From Nonomuraea deserti (GTDB lineage: Bacteria > Actinomycetota > Actinomycetes > Streptosporangiales > Streptosporangiaceae): DNA of 64,000 nucleotides. The stretch is taken from positions 1-64,000 of the forward strand of contig NZ_SMKO01000002.1 in NCBI RefSeq assembly GCF_004348685.1, in the 5' to 3' direction. Of the stretch, positions 18,158-29,704 are shown piece by piece. Made by a program: the position numbers and the translations under genes. Positions within the stretch are counted from its first letter, which is position 1, and each line of letters begins with the position of its first letter. Under the pieces are notes generated by a model, which was given only the letters and a program-made list of their open reading frames with translations, was not told where the DNA came from and ran no database searches.

Positions 18158-18171
18158 TCGCAGAGCGTACG

Positions 18172-18684
18172 TCAGCGGCCGTCGAGCTCCCCGTCGGAGG
18201 CGTCCTCGACGAGCCGGAACAGCTCCGTGCGGACGTCCTGGATCTTCGGGATGTCGCGCAGCACGATCTCGCCCCTGTCGCTGGCGGACTCGACGGTCAG
18301 CGTGCCGCAGCCGAGCAGCCGCTCGAAGAACGTCTGGTCGGAGCTGACCGTGTTGACCTTGGTGATCGGGATCTCGTCGGTCGACTTGTTGAGCACGCCG
18401 GTGCTGATCGTGAAGCGGTGGGTGGTGAGCGCGTAGCCGGTGTTCTTCCACTGCAGGTAGGGGACGAACGACCAGATCGTCAGCAGGATGAGGCCGATGA
18501 CGCCGGTGGCGATCCTGGCGTAGAAGGCGAATTCCCAGCCGGCCGGGATGAAGTACAGGGCCGCGCCCACGGCCGCGGCGATGAGCACCAGCGCGACGAA
18601 AGGGGCGACGAGCCGCTTCCAGTGCGGGTGGAAGGACCTGACGCGCCGCTCACCCTGCGTCAGATGATGGTCGGGAAGGGTCAT
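18172..18684 (-). CDS. PH-domain membrane protein (bPH_2/YdbS-like)
   Basis: A 170-residue protein with two adjacent membrane helices (about residues 27-47 and 56-80), then a bacterial PH domain: YALTTHRFTISTGVLNKSTDEIPITKVNTVSSDQ. This is the usual YdbS/bPH_2 pattern; the function is not established beyond a membrane role. ATG at 18684 is chosen over a TTG six bases earlier. Only 14 bases separate it from the cyclase start, so they probably form one transcript. Confidence 0.85.
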   Translation of the reverse strand: MTLPDHHLTQGERRVRSFHPHWKRLVAPFVALVLIAAAVGAALYFIPAGWEFAFYARIATGVIGLILLTIWSFVPYLQWKNTGYALTTHRFTISTGVLNKSTDEIPITKVNTVSSDQTFFERLLGCGTLTVESASDRGEIVLRDIPKIQDVRTELFRLVEDASDGELDGR

Positions 18685-18750
18685 GCGCAAATGGTGCCAT
18701 CATCGCCGCCCCTGCGGCTATGCGGTGGTGCGGCGCGCACCCGGCGCACG

Positions 18751-19569
18751 TCAGGCCATGCGCACGTGGACGACGTCGCCCGCGCTCAGCGTGTAGTGCT
18801 CGCCGCCGGACTCCACCTGGAGGTGCCCCCACTGGTCGATGCCGGACGCCCGGCCGGTCAGCGCCTGATCGCCCGGCAGCTCCACCCTGACCTGCCTGCC
18901 GACCGTGGCGTTGACCGCGAGGTACGCCGAGCGCAGCCCGGAGGCCTCCGCGTCGCCCTTGGCGTCGACCCAGTCGTGGTAGTGGCTCTCGACCTCGCGC
19001 AGCACTGCCCGCAGCAGCGGATCGCGGTCGAGGCACGCCGCCTGCTCGATGCCCAGCGACGTGGCGGTCTCGACGGGCAGCTCGTCGGGTTTGAGCGACA
19101 CGTTCAGCCCCATGCCGATGACCACGGCGTCGTCGGCGCGCTCGGCGAGCACGCCGGCCAGCTTGCGCTCGCCGATCAGCAGGTCGTTTGGCCACTTCAG
19201 GCGCACGTCGACCTCGGCCAGGCGGCGCACCGCCGATGCGGCGGCGACGCCGTACATGAGGGTCAGCCAGCCCTGGGCGGCGAGCGGCACGTGCGGCCTG
19301 AGCAGGATCGAGAACGTCAGGCCCGAGCGGGGCGGAGCCGACCAGGAGCGCCCCAGCCGTCCGCGGCCCGCCGCCTGCGCCTCCGCCACCAGCACGGACC
19401 CCTCCGGTGCCCCCTCCTTGGCGGCGCCGGCCAGGTCTGCGTTGGTCGAGCCGGTGCTCTCGACGATCGTGACGCCCGTCCACAGCGAGCCGGGGCGGAC
19501 CAGGGCACGGTTGAGCGCCGCCGCGTTCAGTGGCGGGCGGTCGAGGTCGGAGTAGCGCGAGTTGGCCAT
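18751..19569 (-). CDS. birA: Biotin--[acetyl-CoA-carboxylase] ligase
   Basis: A 272-residue ligase that makes biotinyl-AMP and attaches biotin to carboxylase carrier proteins. It has the adenylate-binding motif GRGRLGRSW, the core KWPNDLLIGERKLAGVLAE, and a C-terminal SH3-like domain. There is no N-terminal DNA-binding domain, so it is a mono-functional enzyme. ATG at 19569 has GAGGGG directly upstream. It serves enzymes such as the acyl-CoA carboxylase whose beta and epsilon subunits are encoded at 25,863-27,649. Confidence 0.94.
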   Translation of the reverse strand: MANSRYSDLDRPPLNAAALNRALVRPGSLWTGVTIVESTGSTNADLAGAAKEGAPEGSVLVAEAQAAGRGRLGRSWSAPPRSGLTFSILLRPHVPLAAQGWLTLMYGVAAASAVRRLAEVDVRLKWPNDLLIGERKLAGVLAERADDAVVIGMGLNVSLKPDELPVETATSLGIEQAACLDRDPLLRAVLREVESHYHDWVDAKGDAEASGLRSAYLAVNATVGRQVRVELPGDQALTGRASGIDQWGHLQVESGGEHYTLSAGDVVHVRMA

Positions 19570-19630
19570 CCCCTCATCTTCCCTGATGGACGTCCTGCTC
19601 ACGCGCGCGGGAGCGGCATCGGAAGACTAT

Positions 19631-19679
19631 GGAATGAAGCATTCCGTTCTGCTACTATTGGAACAGAACGAACCGTTCC
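19631..19679 (+). promoter_or_regulatory. Overlapping palindromes upstream of the epoxide hydrolase gene
   Basis: Three inverted repeats overlap here: GGAATG-AAG-CATTCC (19631-19645), CGTTCTG (19645-19651) with CAGAACG (19664-19670), and GGAAC (19660-19664) with GTTCC (19675-19679). A TACTAT -10-like box (19653-19658) sits between the second pair of arms. The layout fits an operator for a TetR- or MerR-type regulator encoded elsewhere. Confidence 0.55.
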
Positions 19680-19694
19680 CGAAAGGACCGCGCC

Positions 19695-20774
19695 ATGAGC
19701 ATCGCCCCCTTCCGCATCGAGATCCCCCAGGCCGACCTCGACGACCTGCGGGCCCGCCTCGCCCTCACCCGCTTCACCGACGAGATCGACGGCGCCGACC
19801 AGGGAGTCGGTGTCGAGCGGGTCAGGCGCCTGGTCGGCCGCTGGCGCGACGGGTTCGACTGGCGTGCCCTGGAGGCCAGGCTCAACGCGTACCCGCAGTT
19901 CACCACCGAGATCGACGGGCAGAACATCCACTTCTTCCACGTGCGCTCCGACAACCCCGAGGCCCTGCCGCTGATCCTCACCCACGGCTGGCCCGGCTCC
20001 ATCGTCGAATATCTCGACGCCATCGAGCCGCTGTCGCGCCACTTCCACCTGGTCGTCCCGTCGCTGCCCGGCTACGGCTTCTCGGGGCCGACGCGCGAGC
20101 TGGGCTGGAACAATCAGCGCATCGCCAGGGCGTGGGCCGCGCTCATGGCCGAGCTCGGCTACGAGCGCTACGGCGCCGTGGGCAACGACGCCGGGTCGAT
20201 GATCTCGCCCGAGGTAGGCCGGATCGATCCTGAGCACGTCGTGGGCGTGCACGTCACGCAGATCTTCTCGTTCCCGTCCGGCGACCCCGCGGAGTTCGCC
20301 GACCTGAGCGAGGACGACCAGGCGGGGCTGGCCGTGCTCGACTGGTTCTGGAAGGAGAAGGGCGCCTTCAACGTGCTGCACTCGCAGCAGCCGCAGACGC
20401 TCGCGCACGCCGTCGCCGACTCCCCCGCCGGGCTCGTGGGCTGGCTCGCCCAGCTCTTCGACGAGGACCTCGACGACGACTTCGTGCTGGCCAACGCCGC
20501 CATCCACTGGTTCACCGGCACCGCGGGCTCGGCGCTGCGGCTCTACTGGGAGAACGCCCGCATGGAGCAGCCGAAGGAGCCCACGACCGTGCCGACGGCG
20601 CTGGCCATGGCCGAGGGCGACTTCACGTCGATCCGCCGCTTCGCCGAGCGCGCCCACGCGAACATCGTCTCCTGGAAGACGCTGCCCGCCCCGGCGCGTG
20701 GCCACTACACCGCGCACAGCGCCACGGAGGTGCTCACCTCCGACATCCGGGCCTTCTTCGGCGCGCTCCGCTAG
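19695..20774 (+). CDS. Epoxide hydrolase (alpha/beta hydrolase with EHN domain)
   Basis: A 359-residue protein with the epoxide-hydrolase N-terminal domain (residues about 4-105) and an alpha/beta-hydrolase core. The oxyanion motif is HGWPGS. The nucleophile elbow is VGNDAGS, with Asp as nucleophile as expected for epoxide hydrolases rather than esterases. A cap region follows, and the charge-relay His is probably in ARGHYTAH. AAAGGA precedes the ATG. Its 3' end is one base from the convergent ppc gene. Substrate unknown; the dense operator upstream suggests inducible detoxification. Confidence 0.87.
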   Translation: MSIAPFRIEIPQADLDDLRARLALTRFTDEIDGADQGVGVERVRRLVGRWRDGFDWRALEARLNAYPQFTTEIDGQNIHFFHVRSDNPEALPLILTHGWPGSIVEYLDAIEPLSRHFHLVVPSLPGYGFSGPTRELGWNNQRIARAWAALMAELGYERYGAVGNDAGSMISPEVGRIDPEHVVGVHVTQIFSFPSGDPAEFADLSEDDQAGLAVLDWFWKEKGAFNVLHSQQPQTLAHAVADSPAGLVGWLAQLFDEDLDDDFVLANAAIHWFTGTAGSALRLYWENARMEQPKEPTTVPTALAMAEGDFTSIRRFAERAHANIVSWKTLPAPARGHYTAHSATEVLTSDIRAFFGALR

Positions 20775-20775
20775 C

Positions 20776-23409
<2,634 letters not shown>

Positions 23410-23444
23410 GTTTCGAAGGGTAGCGAGTCGCCACGAACGACCGT

Positions 23445-23475
23445 AGACCGGTCTCATCAAATGGACTAGACCACT
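23445..23475 (-). promoter_or_regulatory. GntR/DasR-type operator candidates upstream of ppc
   Basis: AATGGACTAGACCACT (23460-23475) matches 14 of 16 bases of the DasR-responsive element ACTGGTCTAGACCACT known from Streptomyces. Next to it is a perfect 10-bp palindrome AGACCGGTCT (23445-23454). Both lie in the promoter region of ppc, suggesting control by a GntR-family regulator that senses amino-sugar phosphates. Confidence 0.5.
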
Positions 23476-23488
23476 GGTTCGAGGCAGG

Positions 23489-25054
23489 TCAGGTGGGCTT
23501 CGACACGGCCGCGAGCAGATCGGGCATCCTGGCGAATCCGAGCTTGGCGCCCAGCCGCCTGCCGAGCACTTCGGCCAGCAGGCCGTAGAACGGCGCAACC
23601 GCGCACACCCAGAGGAGCCCGAACAGCAGCGCCACCACGAACGGCGCCATCAGCAGCGCCATGCCGGCCGACGCGCCCAGGGCGGAGGCGAACGCCAGCC
23701 CGCCCTGTCCCGGGGCGGCGCCGGTGAAGGCGTTCATCCGGTCGGGCACCGTGTACGGCAGGACCACGCTGGTCACCGAGCCGACGCCGAACCCGATGCC
23801 GAGCACTCCCCATCCGGCCAGCATGGCCGGCAGGATCATGGCGGGGTGCCCGGTGAGCAGGCCGCTGGCGACGGCGAGCACGGTGATCAGCGGCGCGGCG
23901 ACGAGCGCGCCCGCCAGGTGCCGCCCGGCCAGATCGGTGGCGACATCGCGCTCGGAGCCGAACGCCACGGCGTTCATCCACAACGAGCGCCCGTCGATGC
24001 CGAACGCGTTGCCCGACTGCAGGGCGATCATGAGCGCGCCCATGCAGGAGATCACGATCGGCGTCCACTGGCCGCCCCCGCCCCGATCAGGATCGCTCAT
24101 CGAGAACGACAGGATGAGGGTGACGACGATGGCGCTGGCCCAGCCCACGCGGAACCTCGGGTCGCGCCTGATGTACTTCAGCTCCTTCGTCACCACCGCC
24201 GCCAGCGGCCCGTCGGGCAGGACCCGGTCGACCAGCCCGCTCCCCCTGCGTACGGAGGCGGCCTGGGTGGAGGAGTCGGGCATGACGAGGGCCCGGCCCA
24301 GCGCCTTGACCCACAGCCAGCCGAGCGCGACCACGACCACGGCGAGCAACACGAGCTCGGCCAGCCCGGTGAGGCCGCCGTCGGCGATGGCGTGCGCCGC
24401 CAGGCCGGGCGGGGTCCACCTGAGCAGGCCCGCCATCTGGTGCAGCATCGCCGTGGGGTCGCTGAAGCCACGGTTCATCAGCAGGTTGGGCAGCTGCGCG
24501 AGGAGCACCAGGGCCAGCGCGCTCACGGCCAGCAGGTCGCGCCCGCGCCGGGTGCGCAGCGCGCCGGACAGCGAGGTGGTGACCAGCCTGGACACCACCA
24601 CGCAGAGCGCGAACTGCAGCAGCACGGCCGGCACGCCGAGCAGGATCCCGCCGGGGCCCGACGCGACCCCGACCAGCGCGCCGAACGTCACGACGAGCGT
24701 CGCGAGCGGCCAGACGCCGGTCACCGACGCGGTGAACATGCCGACCGCGAGCCGCCCGGTGCGCAGCGGGAACAACGACAACTTCGCGGGGTCCAGCGTG
24801 TCGTCGAGGCCGAAGGCGAGCAGCGGCACGATCATCCACCCGAAGAAGAACGACGCGAAGGCGAGCGTCAGGAGCGAGGCGGAGATGTCGCCTGGAGCCA
24901 GTCTGAGCAGGCTCATCAGCAGGAAGCCGAGCGCGGCCAGGCCGGCGGCGATGGCCGTGGTGAAGACGAAGCCCAGCTTGCGCTGCGTGTCGCCGCGCAG
25001 GTTGCCGGCCAGCAGCCGGAGCTTGAGCTGCGCGAACAGCAGGACGGTGTTCAC
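23489..25054 (-). CDS. ABC transporter permease
   Basis: A 521-residue integral membrane protein with about twelve hydrophobic segments, including [19 protein letters not shown] at the start and LAELVLLAVVVVALGWLWVKALG mid-protein. A large cytoplasmic loop includes KELKYIRRDPRF, a common feature of ABC-2-type exporters. GTG start at 25054 overlaps the ATPase stop by four bases (GTGA). With the ATPase it should form an exporter; the cargo is unknown. Confidence 0.85.
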   Translation of the reverse strand: MNTVLLFAQLKLRLLAGNLRGDTQRKLGFVFTTAIAAGLAALGFLLMSLLRLAPGDISASLLTLAFASFFFGWMIVPLLAFGLDDTLDPAKLSLFPLRTGRLAVGMFTASVTGVWPLATLVVTFGALVGVASGPGGILLGVPAVLLQFALCVVVSRLVTTSLSGALRTRRGRDLLAVSALALVLLAQLPNLLMNRGFSDPTAMLHQMAGLLRWTPPGLAAHAIADGGLTGLAELVLLAVVVVALGWLWVKALGRALVMPDSSTQAASVRRGSGLVDRVLPDGPLAAVVTKELKYIRRDPRFRVGWASAIVVTLILSFSMSDPDRGGGGQWTPIVISCMGALMIALQSGNAFGIDGRSLWMNAVAFGSERDVATDLAGRHLAGALVAAPLITVLAVASGLLTGHPAMILPAMLAGWGVLGIGFGVGSVTSVVLPYTVPDRMNAFTGAAPGQGGLAFASALGASAGMALLMAPFVVALLFGLLWVCAVAPFYGLLAEVLGRRLGAKLGFARMPDLLAAVSKPT

Positions 25055-25827
25055 CTGGGGTCCTCCGGCCGGGCGCCGAGCCAGCTCAGGCCCGCTTCGC
25101 GGTCGTGCGGCGTGCCGCCGACCAGGTCGAGGAACGCCTGGTTGAGGCTGCGCCCGCCGCGCACCTCCGCCAGCGGCCCCTGAGCCACGATGTGGCCCGC
25201 GCTCATCACGGACACCCAGTCGCACAGCCGCTCGACCAGGTCCATCACGTGGCTGGAGAAGATGACGGTCGAGCCGGACGCGGTGAAGCGCCGGAGCACC
25301 TCGGTGAGGGTGTTGGCGCTGACCGGGTCGACGCCCTCGAAAGGCTCGTCCAGAAAGAGCACCGACGGGTTGTGCAGGAGCGCGGCGGCCAGGCCGATCT
25401 TCTTGCGCATGCCGGTGGAGTAGTCGACGACGAGCTTGTCGGCGGCGCCGGTCAGGTCCATCACGTCGAGCAGCTCGCCCGCGCGCTGCTCGACGTCGGC
25501 CTTGGGGATGCCGCGCAGCCTGCCGTTGTAGAGCAGCAGCTCGCGGCCTGACAGCCGCTCGAACAGCCGCAGCCCTTCGGGGAGCACGCCGATGCGCGCC
25601 TTGACGGCGACGGGGTCGCGCCACACGTGGAACCCGGCGACCTCGGCATGGCCGCCGTCGGGACGGAGCAGCGCGGTGATCATGCTGAGCGTGGTCGTCT
25701 TGCCCGCGCCGTTGGGGCCGACGAGGCCGGCGAAACTCCCCGCGGGGACCAGGAGATCGACCCCGGCCACGGCGACTTGCGAACCGTAATGTTTGACCAG
25801 GCCATGCGTGCGTACGGCATCCGTCAT
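25051..25827 (-). CDS. ABC transporter ATP-binding protein
   Basis: A 258-residue ATPase. Walker A is [10 protein letters not shown], the Q-loop lies in ARIGVLPEG, the signature is YSTGMRKK (C-loop with S-T-G in place of SGGQ, common in this exporter class), Walker B is VLFLDEP, and the switch His is in IFSSHVMD. It pairs with the downstream permease. The start is 35 bp from the divergent accD start, so both promoters overlap in that short gap. Confidence 0.94.
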   Translation of the reverse strand: MTDAVRTHGLVKHYGSQVAVAGVDLLVPAGSFAGLVGPNGAGKTTTLSMITALLRPDGGHAEVAGFHVWRDPVAVKARIGVLPEGLRLFERLSGRELLLYNGRLRGIPKADVEQRAGELLDVMDLTGAADKLVVDYSTGMRKKIGLAAALLHNPSVLFLDEPFEGVDPVSANTLTEVLRRFTASGSTVIFSSHVMDLVERLCDWVSVMSAGHIVAQGPLAEVRGGRSLNQAFLDLVGGTPHDREAGLSWLGARPEDPR

Positions 25828-25862
25828 GGATCCACTCTGGCGGACGCACTAGATTTGCGCGC

Positions 25863-27452
25863 ATGACTGCAGCGGCTGACGACCTACCGGAAAAGCTGGA
25901 TATCCATACCACTGCTGGAAAAATCGCTGACCTGGAGCGACGGCTCGACGAGGCCGTGCACGCCGGATCGGCGACCGCGGTGGCCAAGCAGCACGCCAAG
26001 GGCAAGATGACCGCCAGGGAGCGGGTGCTGGCGCTGCTGGACGAGGGCTCGTTCGTGGAGTTCGACGAGTTCGCCCGGCACCGGTCCACGATGTTCGGGC
26101 TGGAGGAGCGGCGGCCGTACGGCGACGGCGTCATCTCCGGCCACGGCACCGTCGACGGCCGGCAGGTGTGCGTGTTCTCGCAGGACGTGACGGTCTTCGG
26201 CGGCTCGCTCGGCGAGGTGTACGGCGAGAAGATCGTCAAGGTGCTCGACCTGGCGATCAAGACCGGCTGCCCGATCATCGGCATCAACGAGGGCGGCGGC
26301 GCGCGCATCCAGGAGGGCGTGGTCGCGCTCGGGCTCTACGCGGAGATCTTCAAGCGCAACGTGCACGCCTCCGGCGTGATCCCGCAGATCTCGCTCATCA
26401 TGGGCGCCGCGGCGGGCGGTCACGTCTACTCGCCCGCGCTGACCGACTTCGTCGTCATGGTGGACCAGACGTCGCAGATGTTCATCACGGGCCCCGACGT
26501 GATCAAGACGGTGACGGGCGAGGAGGTCACGTTCGAGGAGCTCGGCGGGGCCCACACGCACAACACCAAGTCAGGGGTGGCCCACTACCAGGCCGACGAC
26601 GAGAACGACGCCCTCGACTACGTCAAGGCGCTGCTGTCGTACCTGCCGTCCAACAACCTGGACGAGGCGCCGGTCTTCGAGCCGGCCACCGACCTCGAGC
26701 CCGATCCCGAGCTCGACGCGCTGATCCCCGACTCGGCCAACCAGCCGTACGACATGCACCGGGTGATCGAGCACGTGCTGGACGACGGGGAGTTCCTGGA
26801 GGTCCACGCGCTGTTCGCGCAGAACGTCGTGGTCGGCTACGGCCGCGTCGACGGCCAGCCCGTGGGGATCGTGGCCAACCAGCCGATGCATTTCGCCGGG
26901 TGCCTGGATATCGACGCCTCCGAGAAGGCCGCAAGATTTATTCGAACATGTGATGCTTTTAATATTCCTATCCTGACTTTTGTTGATGTACCGGGTTTCC
27001 TCCCCGGCACCGATCAGGAATGGAACGGAATCATCCGCCGCGGGGCCAAGCTCCTCTACGCCTACGCCGAGGCCACGGTGCCACTGGTCACGGTGATCAC
27101 GCGCAAGGCGTACGGCGGCGCGTACGACGTCATGGGCTCCAAGCACCTGGGCGCCGACGTCAACCTGGCCTGGCCCACGGCCCAGATCGCGGTCATGGGC
27201 GCGCAGGGAGCGGTCAACATCCTCTACCGGCGCGAGCTGGCCGCCTCCGACGACCCCGACGCCGTGCGGGCGAAGCGCGTCACCGAGTATGAGGACACGC
27301 TGACCAACCCGTACATCGCGGCCGAGCGTGGCTACGTGGACGCGGTGATCCGGCCGGCCGAGACCCGGGCACAGGTCATCAGGGCGCTGCGGATGTTGCG
27401 GAACAAGCGGGCGACGTTGCCGCCCAAGAAGCATGGGAACATCCCGCTATGA
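25863..27452 (+). CDS. accD: Acyl-CoA carboxylase beta subunit (carboxyltransferase)
   Basis: A 529-residue carboxyltransferase subunit of acetyl/propionyl-CoA carboxylase, transferring CO2 from carboxybiotin to acyl-CoA. The two crotonase-like halves show [25 protein letters not shown] and [22 protein letters not shown] (oxyanion loop 1). The second half has [14 protein letters not shown] and [20 protein letters not shown] lies seven bases before the ATG with no Shine-Dalgarno, so the message may be leaderless. A 70-bp A/T-rich island at about 26,931-27,000 interrupts the GC-rich codon usage inside a highly conserved stretch. It is coupled to accE by an ATGA overlap. Confidence 0.95.
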   Translation: MTAAADDLPEKLDIHTTAGKIADLERRLDEAVHAGSATAVAKQHAKGKMTARERVLALLDEGSFVEFDEFARHRSTMFGLEERRPYGDGVISGHGTVDGRQVCVFSQDVTVFGGSLGEVYGEKIVKVLDLAIKTGCPIIGINEGGGARIQEGVVALGLYAEIFKRNVHASGVIPQISLIMGAAAGGHVYSPALTDFVVMVDQTSQMFITGPDVIKTVTGEEVTFEELGGAHTHNTKSGVAHYQADDENDALDYVKALLSYLPSNNLDEAPVFEPATDLEPDPELDALIPDSANQPYDMHRVIEHVLDDGEFLEVHALFAQNVVVGYGRVDGQPVGIVANQPMHFAGCLDIDASEKAARFIRTCDAFNIPILTFVDVPGFLPGTDQEWNGIIRRGAKLLYAYAEATVPLVTVITRKAYGGAYDVMGSKHLGADVNLAWPTAQIAVMGAQGAVNILYRRELAASDDPDAVRAKRVTEYEDTLTNPYIAAERGYVDAVIRPAETRAQVIRALRMLRNKRATLPPKKHGNIPL

Positions 27453-27649
27453 CGAGCCATCTACGCATTGTTCGTGGCGACGCCGCGCCCGAGGAGATCG
27501 CCGCGTTGGTGGCGGTACTCGCCGCCCGACACGCCGAGCCGCAGGCTCCTCCCGCTCGCCGACGGCAAACGTGGCGAAACCCCGTCAGAGGTATGCGTAA
27601 GCCTGTCGTCCCAGGGAAGTCGGCATGGCGGATGAGCGCTCTACCCTAG
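27449..27649 (+). CDS. accE: Acyl-CoA carboxylase epsilon subunit
   Basis: A 66-residue protein starting in a four-base overlap with the accD stop. It has the actinobacterial AccE pattern: [22 protein letters not shown] at the N-terminus and WRNPVRGMR with a final SAWRMSALP. In Streptomyces and mycobacteria this small subunit bridges the beta and alpha subunits and raises activity. The basic linker between the two conserved ends is short. Confidence 0.85.
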   Translation: MTSHLRIVRGDAAPEEIAALVAVLAARHAEPQAPPARRRQTWRNPVRGMRKPVVPGKSAWRMSALP

Positions 27650-27700
27650 ATAGATCCTGTGAATCGGGTGTCAAGTTCCCCGGGAGTTGGGACTATCTAG
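27646..27700. promoter_or_regulatory. Inverted repeat flanking the accE-NYN intergenic region
   Basis: CTAGATAG (27646-27653, overlapping the accE stop) and its exact complement CTATCTAG (27693-27700) are 39 bases apart. Between them lies a GC-rich imperfect hairpin around CCCCGGGA (27677-27684). Downstream, CGTATATAGT (27711-27720) offers a -10 element for the NYN gene. The structure may be a terminator for accDE, an operator, or both. The rest of the 108-bp gap holds the GGAGG ribosome binding site. Confidence 0.4.
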
Positions 27701-27757
27701 AGAAAGTAGGCGTATATAGTCAGCCGATCAACTAACACCCGCGGCCTGGAGGACGAC

Positions 27758-28702
27758 ATGGCCATCCCAGACCTCATGCCGCATCCTGTGGCAGCCAAGT
27801 ACGCCGTCCTAGTGGATGTCGGTTATCTGTACGCTGCGGCAGGTGAGGTGCTGCTCGGCGCGAAGGAGCGCAAGGAATATCGGGTGGCCGCCGATGAGCT
27901 CATCCAGAGTCTACAGAAACATGCAGAGGAACGTATTTCTGGCGAACTCCTGCGGATCTATTGGTATGACGCAGCCCGTGACCGTGTGCCCACCGTCGAC
28001 CAGCGGGTCATCGCCCAGCTTCCCTGGGTCAAGGTGCGACTTGGCAACCTGAACGCCCGAGGCCAGCAGAAGGGCGTGGACGCGCAGATCAGGAGCGATC
28101 TGGAGGCCCTGGCCCGACATCATGCGGTCACCGACACGATTCTGCTGGCGGGCGATGAGGACATGGTTCCGGCGGTCGAGGCGGCGCAGGCCTACGGCGT
28201 GCGCATCCATCTGTGGGGGGTCGAACCGCCTTATGGCACCAACCAGGCCGAGCGCCTGGTCTGGGAGTCCGACACCGTTGAAGTGATCACTGCTGATTTC
28301 CTGAGGCCCTTTTTCAGCCGTGCTCCCCAGCCCGTCCCGGTCACTCCGCCGGCCGCCGCCGCTCCCTCCCCCGCCCAGGTGTTCGCCGGGCGCGCCCCGG
28401 TCAAGCCGCACGCCAAGCCCGGCCAGGTCGCCAAGCTCGGCCCGAGCCGGCCCCGCGTGGAGGACGTCGGCGAGCACGTGGCACAGAAGTGGATCCTCAC
28501 CCGCGGCCGCGACAACATCCGCGACCTGCTGCCGGGCCCGATCCTGCCGACCGTGATCGACACCGAGCTGCTCATCGAGGCGGAGAAGGAGCTCGGCCAC
28601 TCGCTGCGGCCCTACCCCGAGGCGCGGGTGTGGCTGCGCGACGGGTTCTGGGCGCGGGTCTACCGCGAGTTCGACCTGGGCGTGGGCGTCTCGTCCAAAT
28701 AG
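27758..28702 (+). CDS. NYN-domain (PIN-like) protein
   Basis: A 314-residue protein. The N-terminal NYN domain (about 15-190) has the acidic residues of this nuclease fold: VLVDVGYLY, GVDAQIRSDL and LLAGDEDMVPAVEAAQAYG. A Pro/Ala-rich linker (about 190-225) leads to a C-terminal domain (about 230-310) with LLPGPILPTVIDTELLIEAEKELG, resembling the small helical RNA-associated modules often attached to NYN/LabA proteins. Likely a ribonuclease in RNA turnover; not tested here. GGAGG lies six bases before the ATG. The 3' end overlaps the convergent regulator by 43 bp. Confidence 0.82.
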   Translation: MAIPDLMPHPVAAKYAVLVDVGYLYAAAGEVLLGAKERKEYRVAADELIQSLQKHAEERISGELLRIYWYDAARDRVPTVDQRVIAQLPWVKVRLGNLNARGQQKGVDAQIRSDLEALARHHAVTDTILLAGDEDMVPAVEAAQAYGVRIHLWGVEPPYGTNQAERLVWESDTVEVITADFLRPFFSRAPQPVPVTPPAAAAPSPAQVFAGRAPVKPHAKPGQVAKLGPSRPRVEDVGEHVAQKWILTRGRDNIRDLLPGPILPTVIDTELLIEAEKELGHSLRPYPEARVWLRDGFWARVYREFDLGVGVSSK

Positions 28703-29673
28703 CGGTCGCCTCGTTCGAGGAGGGCCTCGGCCGTGGCCGTACGCGCGTACAGGACATAGCGCCCCGCACGGTGGGCCGTGCACAGACCCGCTCTGCGGAG
28801 CGCGGTGAGGTGCTGGTTCGCGCCCGGCTCCGACAGGCCCGTGCGCTGGGCCAGATCGCGCGTGGATGCGGGCTGGTCCAGCTCGGCCAGCAGCCGCGCG
28901 CGCGTCCTGCCGAGCACGGCCGCCAGCGCCTCGGGCGGCTCCAGATCACGGCGCTCCCACAGCGTGGCGATGCCGCGCGGCGGATAGCGAACGGTCGGCT
29001 GGTACGGCGGCGTCGTGACCGAGAAGACCCGCGGCGAGGCGAACACGCACGGCACCAGCAGCAGCCCGAGCCCGCGCAACGGGCGGGCTCCAGAGACGTG
29101 GCGGTGCGCGATGCTCAAGGTCCCGTCCCGCCAGGTGACCGCGTCGTCGAGGTCGGCCAGCATGCGCTGGGCGCCTCCTTCGGCCAGCAGCCGGGCGCGG
29201 TGGAGGATCTCGCCTTCGAGCAGTGCCCTGATCCTCGCCCAGTACGGCGCCATCGCGGCGTTCCAGTAGGCCTCCACCTCCTCCGCCAGGCGTTCCAGCC
29301 CTCGCTCCGGGTCGTCGTAGAGCGCCTGCACCCGCTTCGTGCGGGGACCGGGGACGGCTTCCAGATCTGAGCGGACCCGTCCGGCCGCGCCCCGCATCGT
29401 GGCGAGTTCGAGGTCCAGATCCGGCATGGACGTCGACGGCGGTGTGCAGGTGAAGCCCGCGATGACGACGGTCGGCACCGGCACGAGGTCGGACAGCAGG
29501 CTCCAGCCGACGCCCTGGAGGCGGCGGCGCACCTGCTCGGCCCAGGGGCGCAGCAGCGGGTGGGCGCCCGGGTCCTTCACCACGCGGACGCCGGCGACGA
29601 CCTCGCCGAGCGGGGAGATCGCGAAGCGGGTGTTGGCGATGTCGCGGGCGGTGAACGTCAGGTCCAGGGTCAT
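28660..29673 (-). CDS. ArsR-like winged-helix regulator with DUF5937-type N-terminus
   Basis: A 337-residue regulator. The long N-terminal region starts LTFTARDIANTRFAISPLGEVV, a pattern common in actinomycete ArsR-like proteins of this length. The last 80 residues form the helix-turn-helix (STRDLAQRTGLSEPGANQHLTALRRAGL) and wing (RYVLYARTATAEALL). The start is the ATG at 29673, though a GTG at 29688 is possible. It is divergent from an MFS exporter gene whose start codon is covered by a tandem palindrome, so the exporter is its probable target. Confidence 0.8.
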   Translation of the reverse strand: MTLDLTFTARDIANTRFAISPLGEVVAGVRVVKDPGAHPLLRPWAEQVRRRLQGVGWSLLSDLVPVPTVVIAGFTCTPPSTSMPDLDLELATMRGAAGRVRSDLEAVPGPRTKRVQALYDDPERGLERLAEEVEAYWNAAMAPYWARIRALLEGEILHRARLLAEGGAQRMLADLDDAVTWRDGTLSIAHRHVSGARPLRGLGLLLVPCVFASPRVFSVTTPPYQPTVRYPPRGIATLWERRDLEPPEALAAVLGRTRARLLAELDQPASTRDLAQRTGLSEPGANQHLTALRRAGLCTAHRAGRYVLYARTATAEALLERGDRYLDETPTPRSNSR

Positions 29674-29704
29674 GGATTCGCGGGTCACTTAATCGATAGC
29701 GCTC

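Noticed and set aside
23489..26308. A 939-residue fusion of ATPase region and permease
   Set aside because: The N-terminal 400 residues are an out-of-frame reading of the ATPase and antisense accD. The permease starts at the GTG at 25054 in a GTGA overlap.
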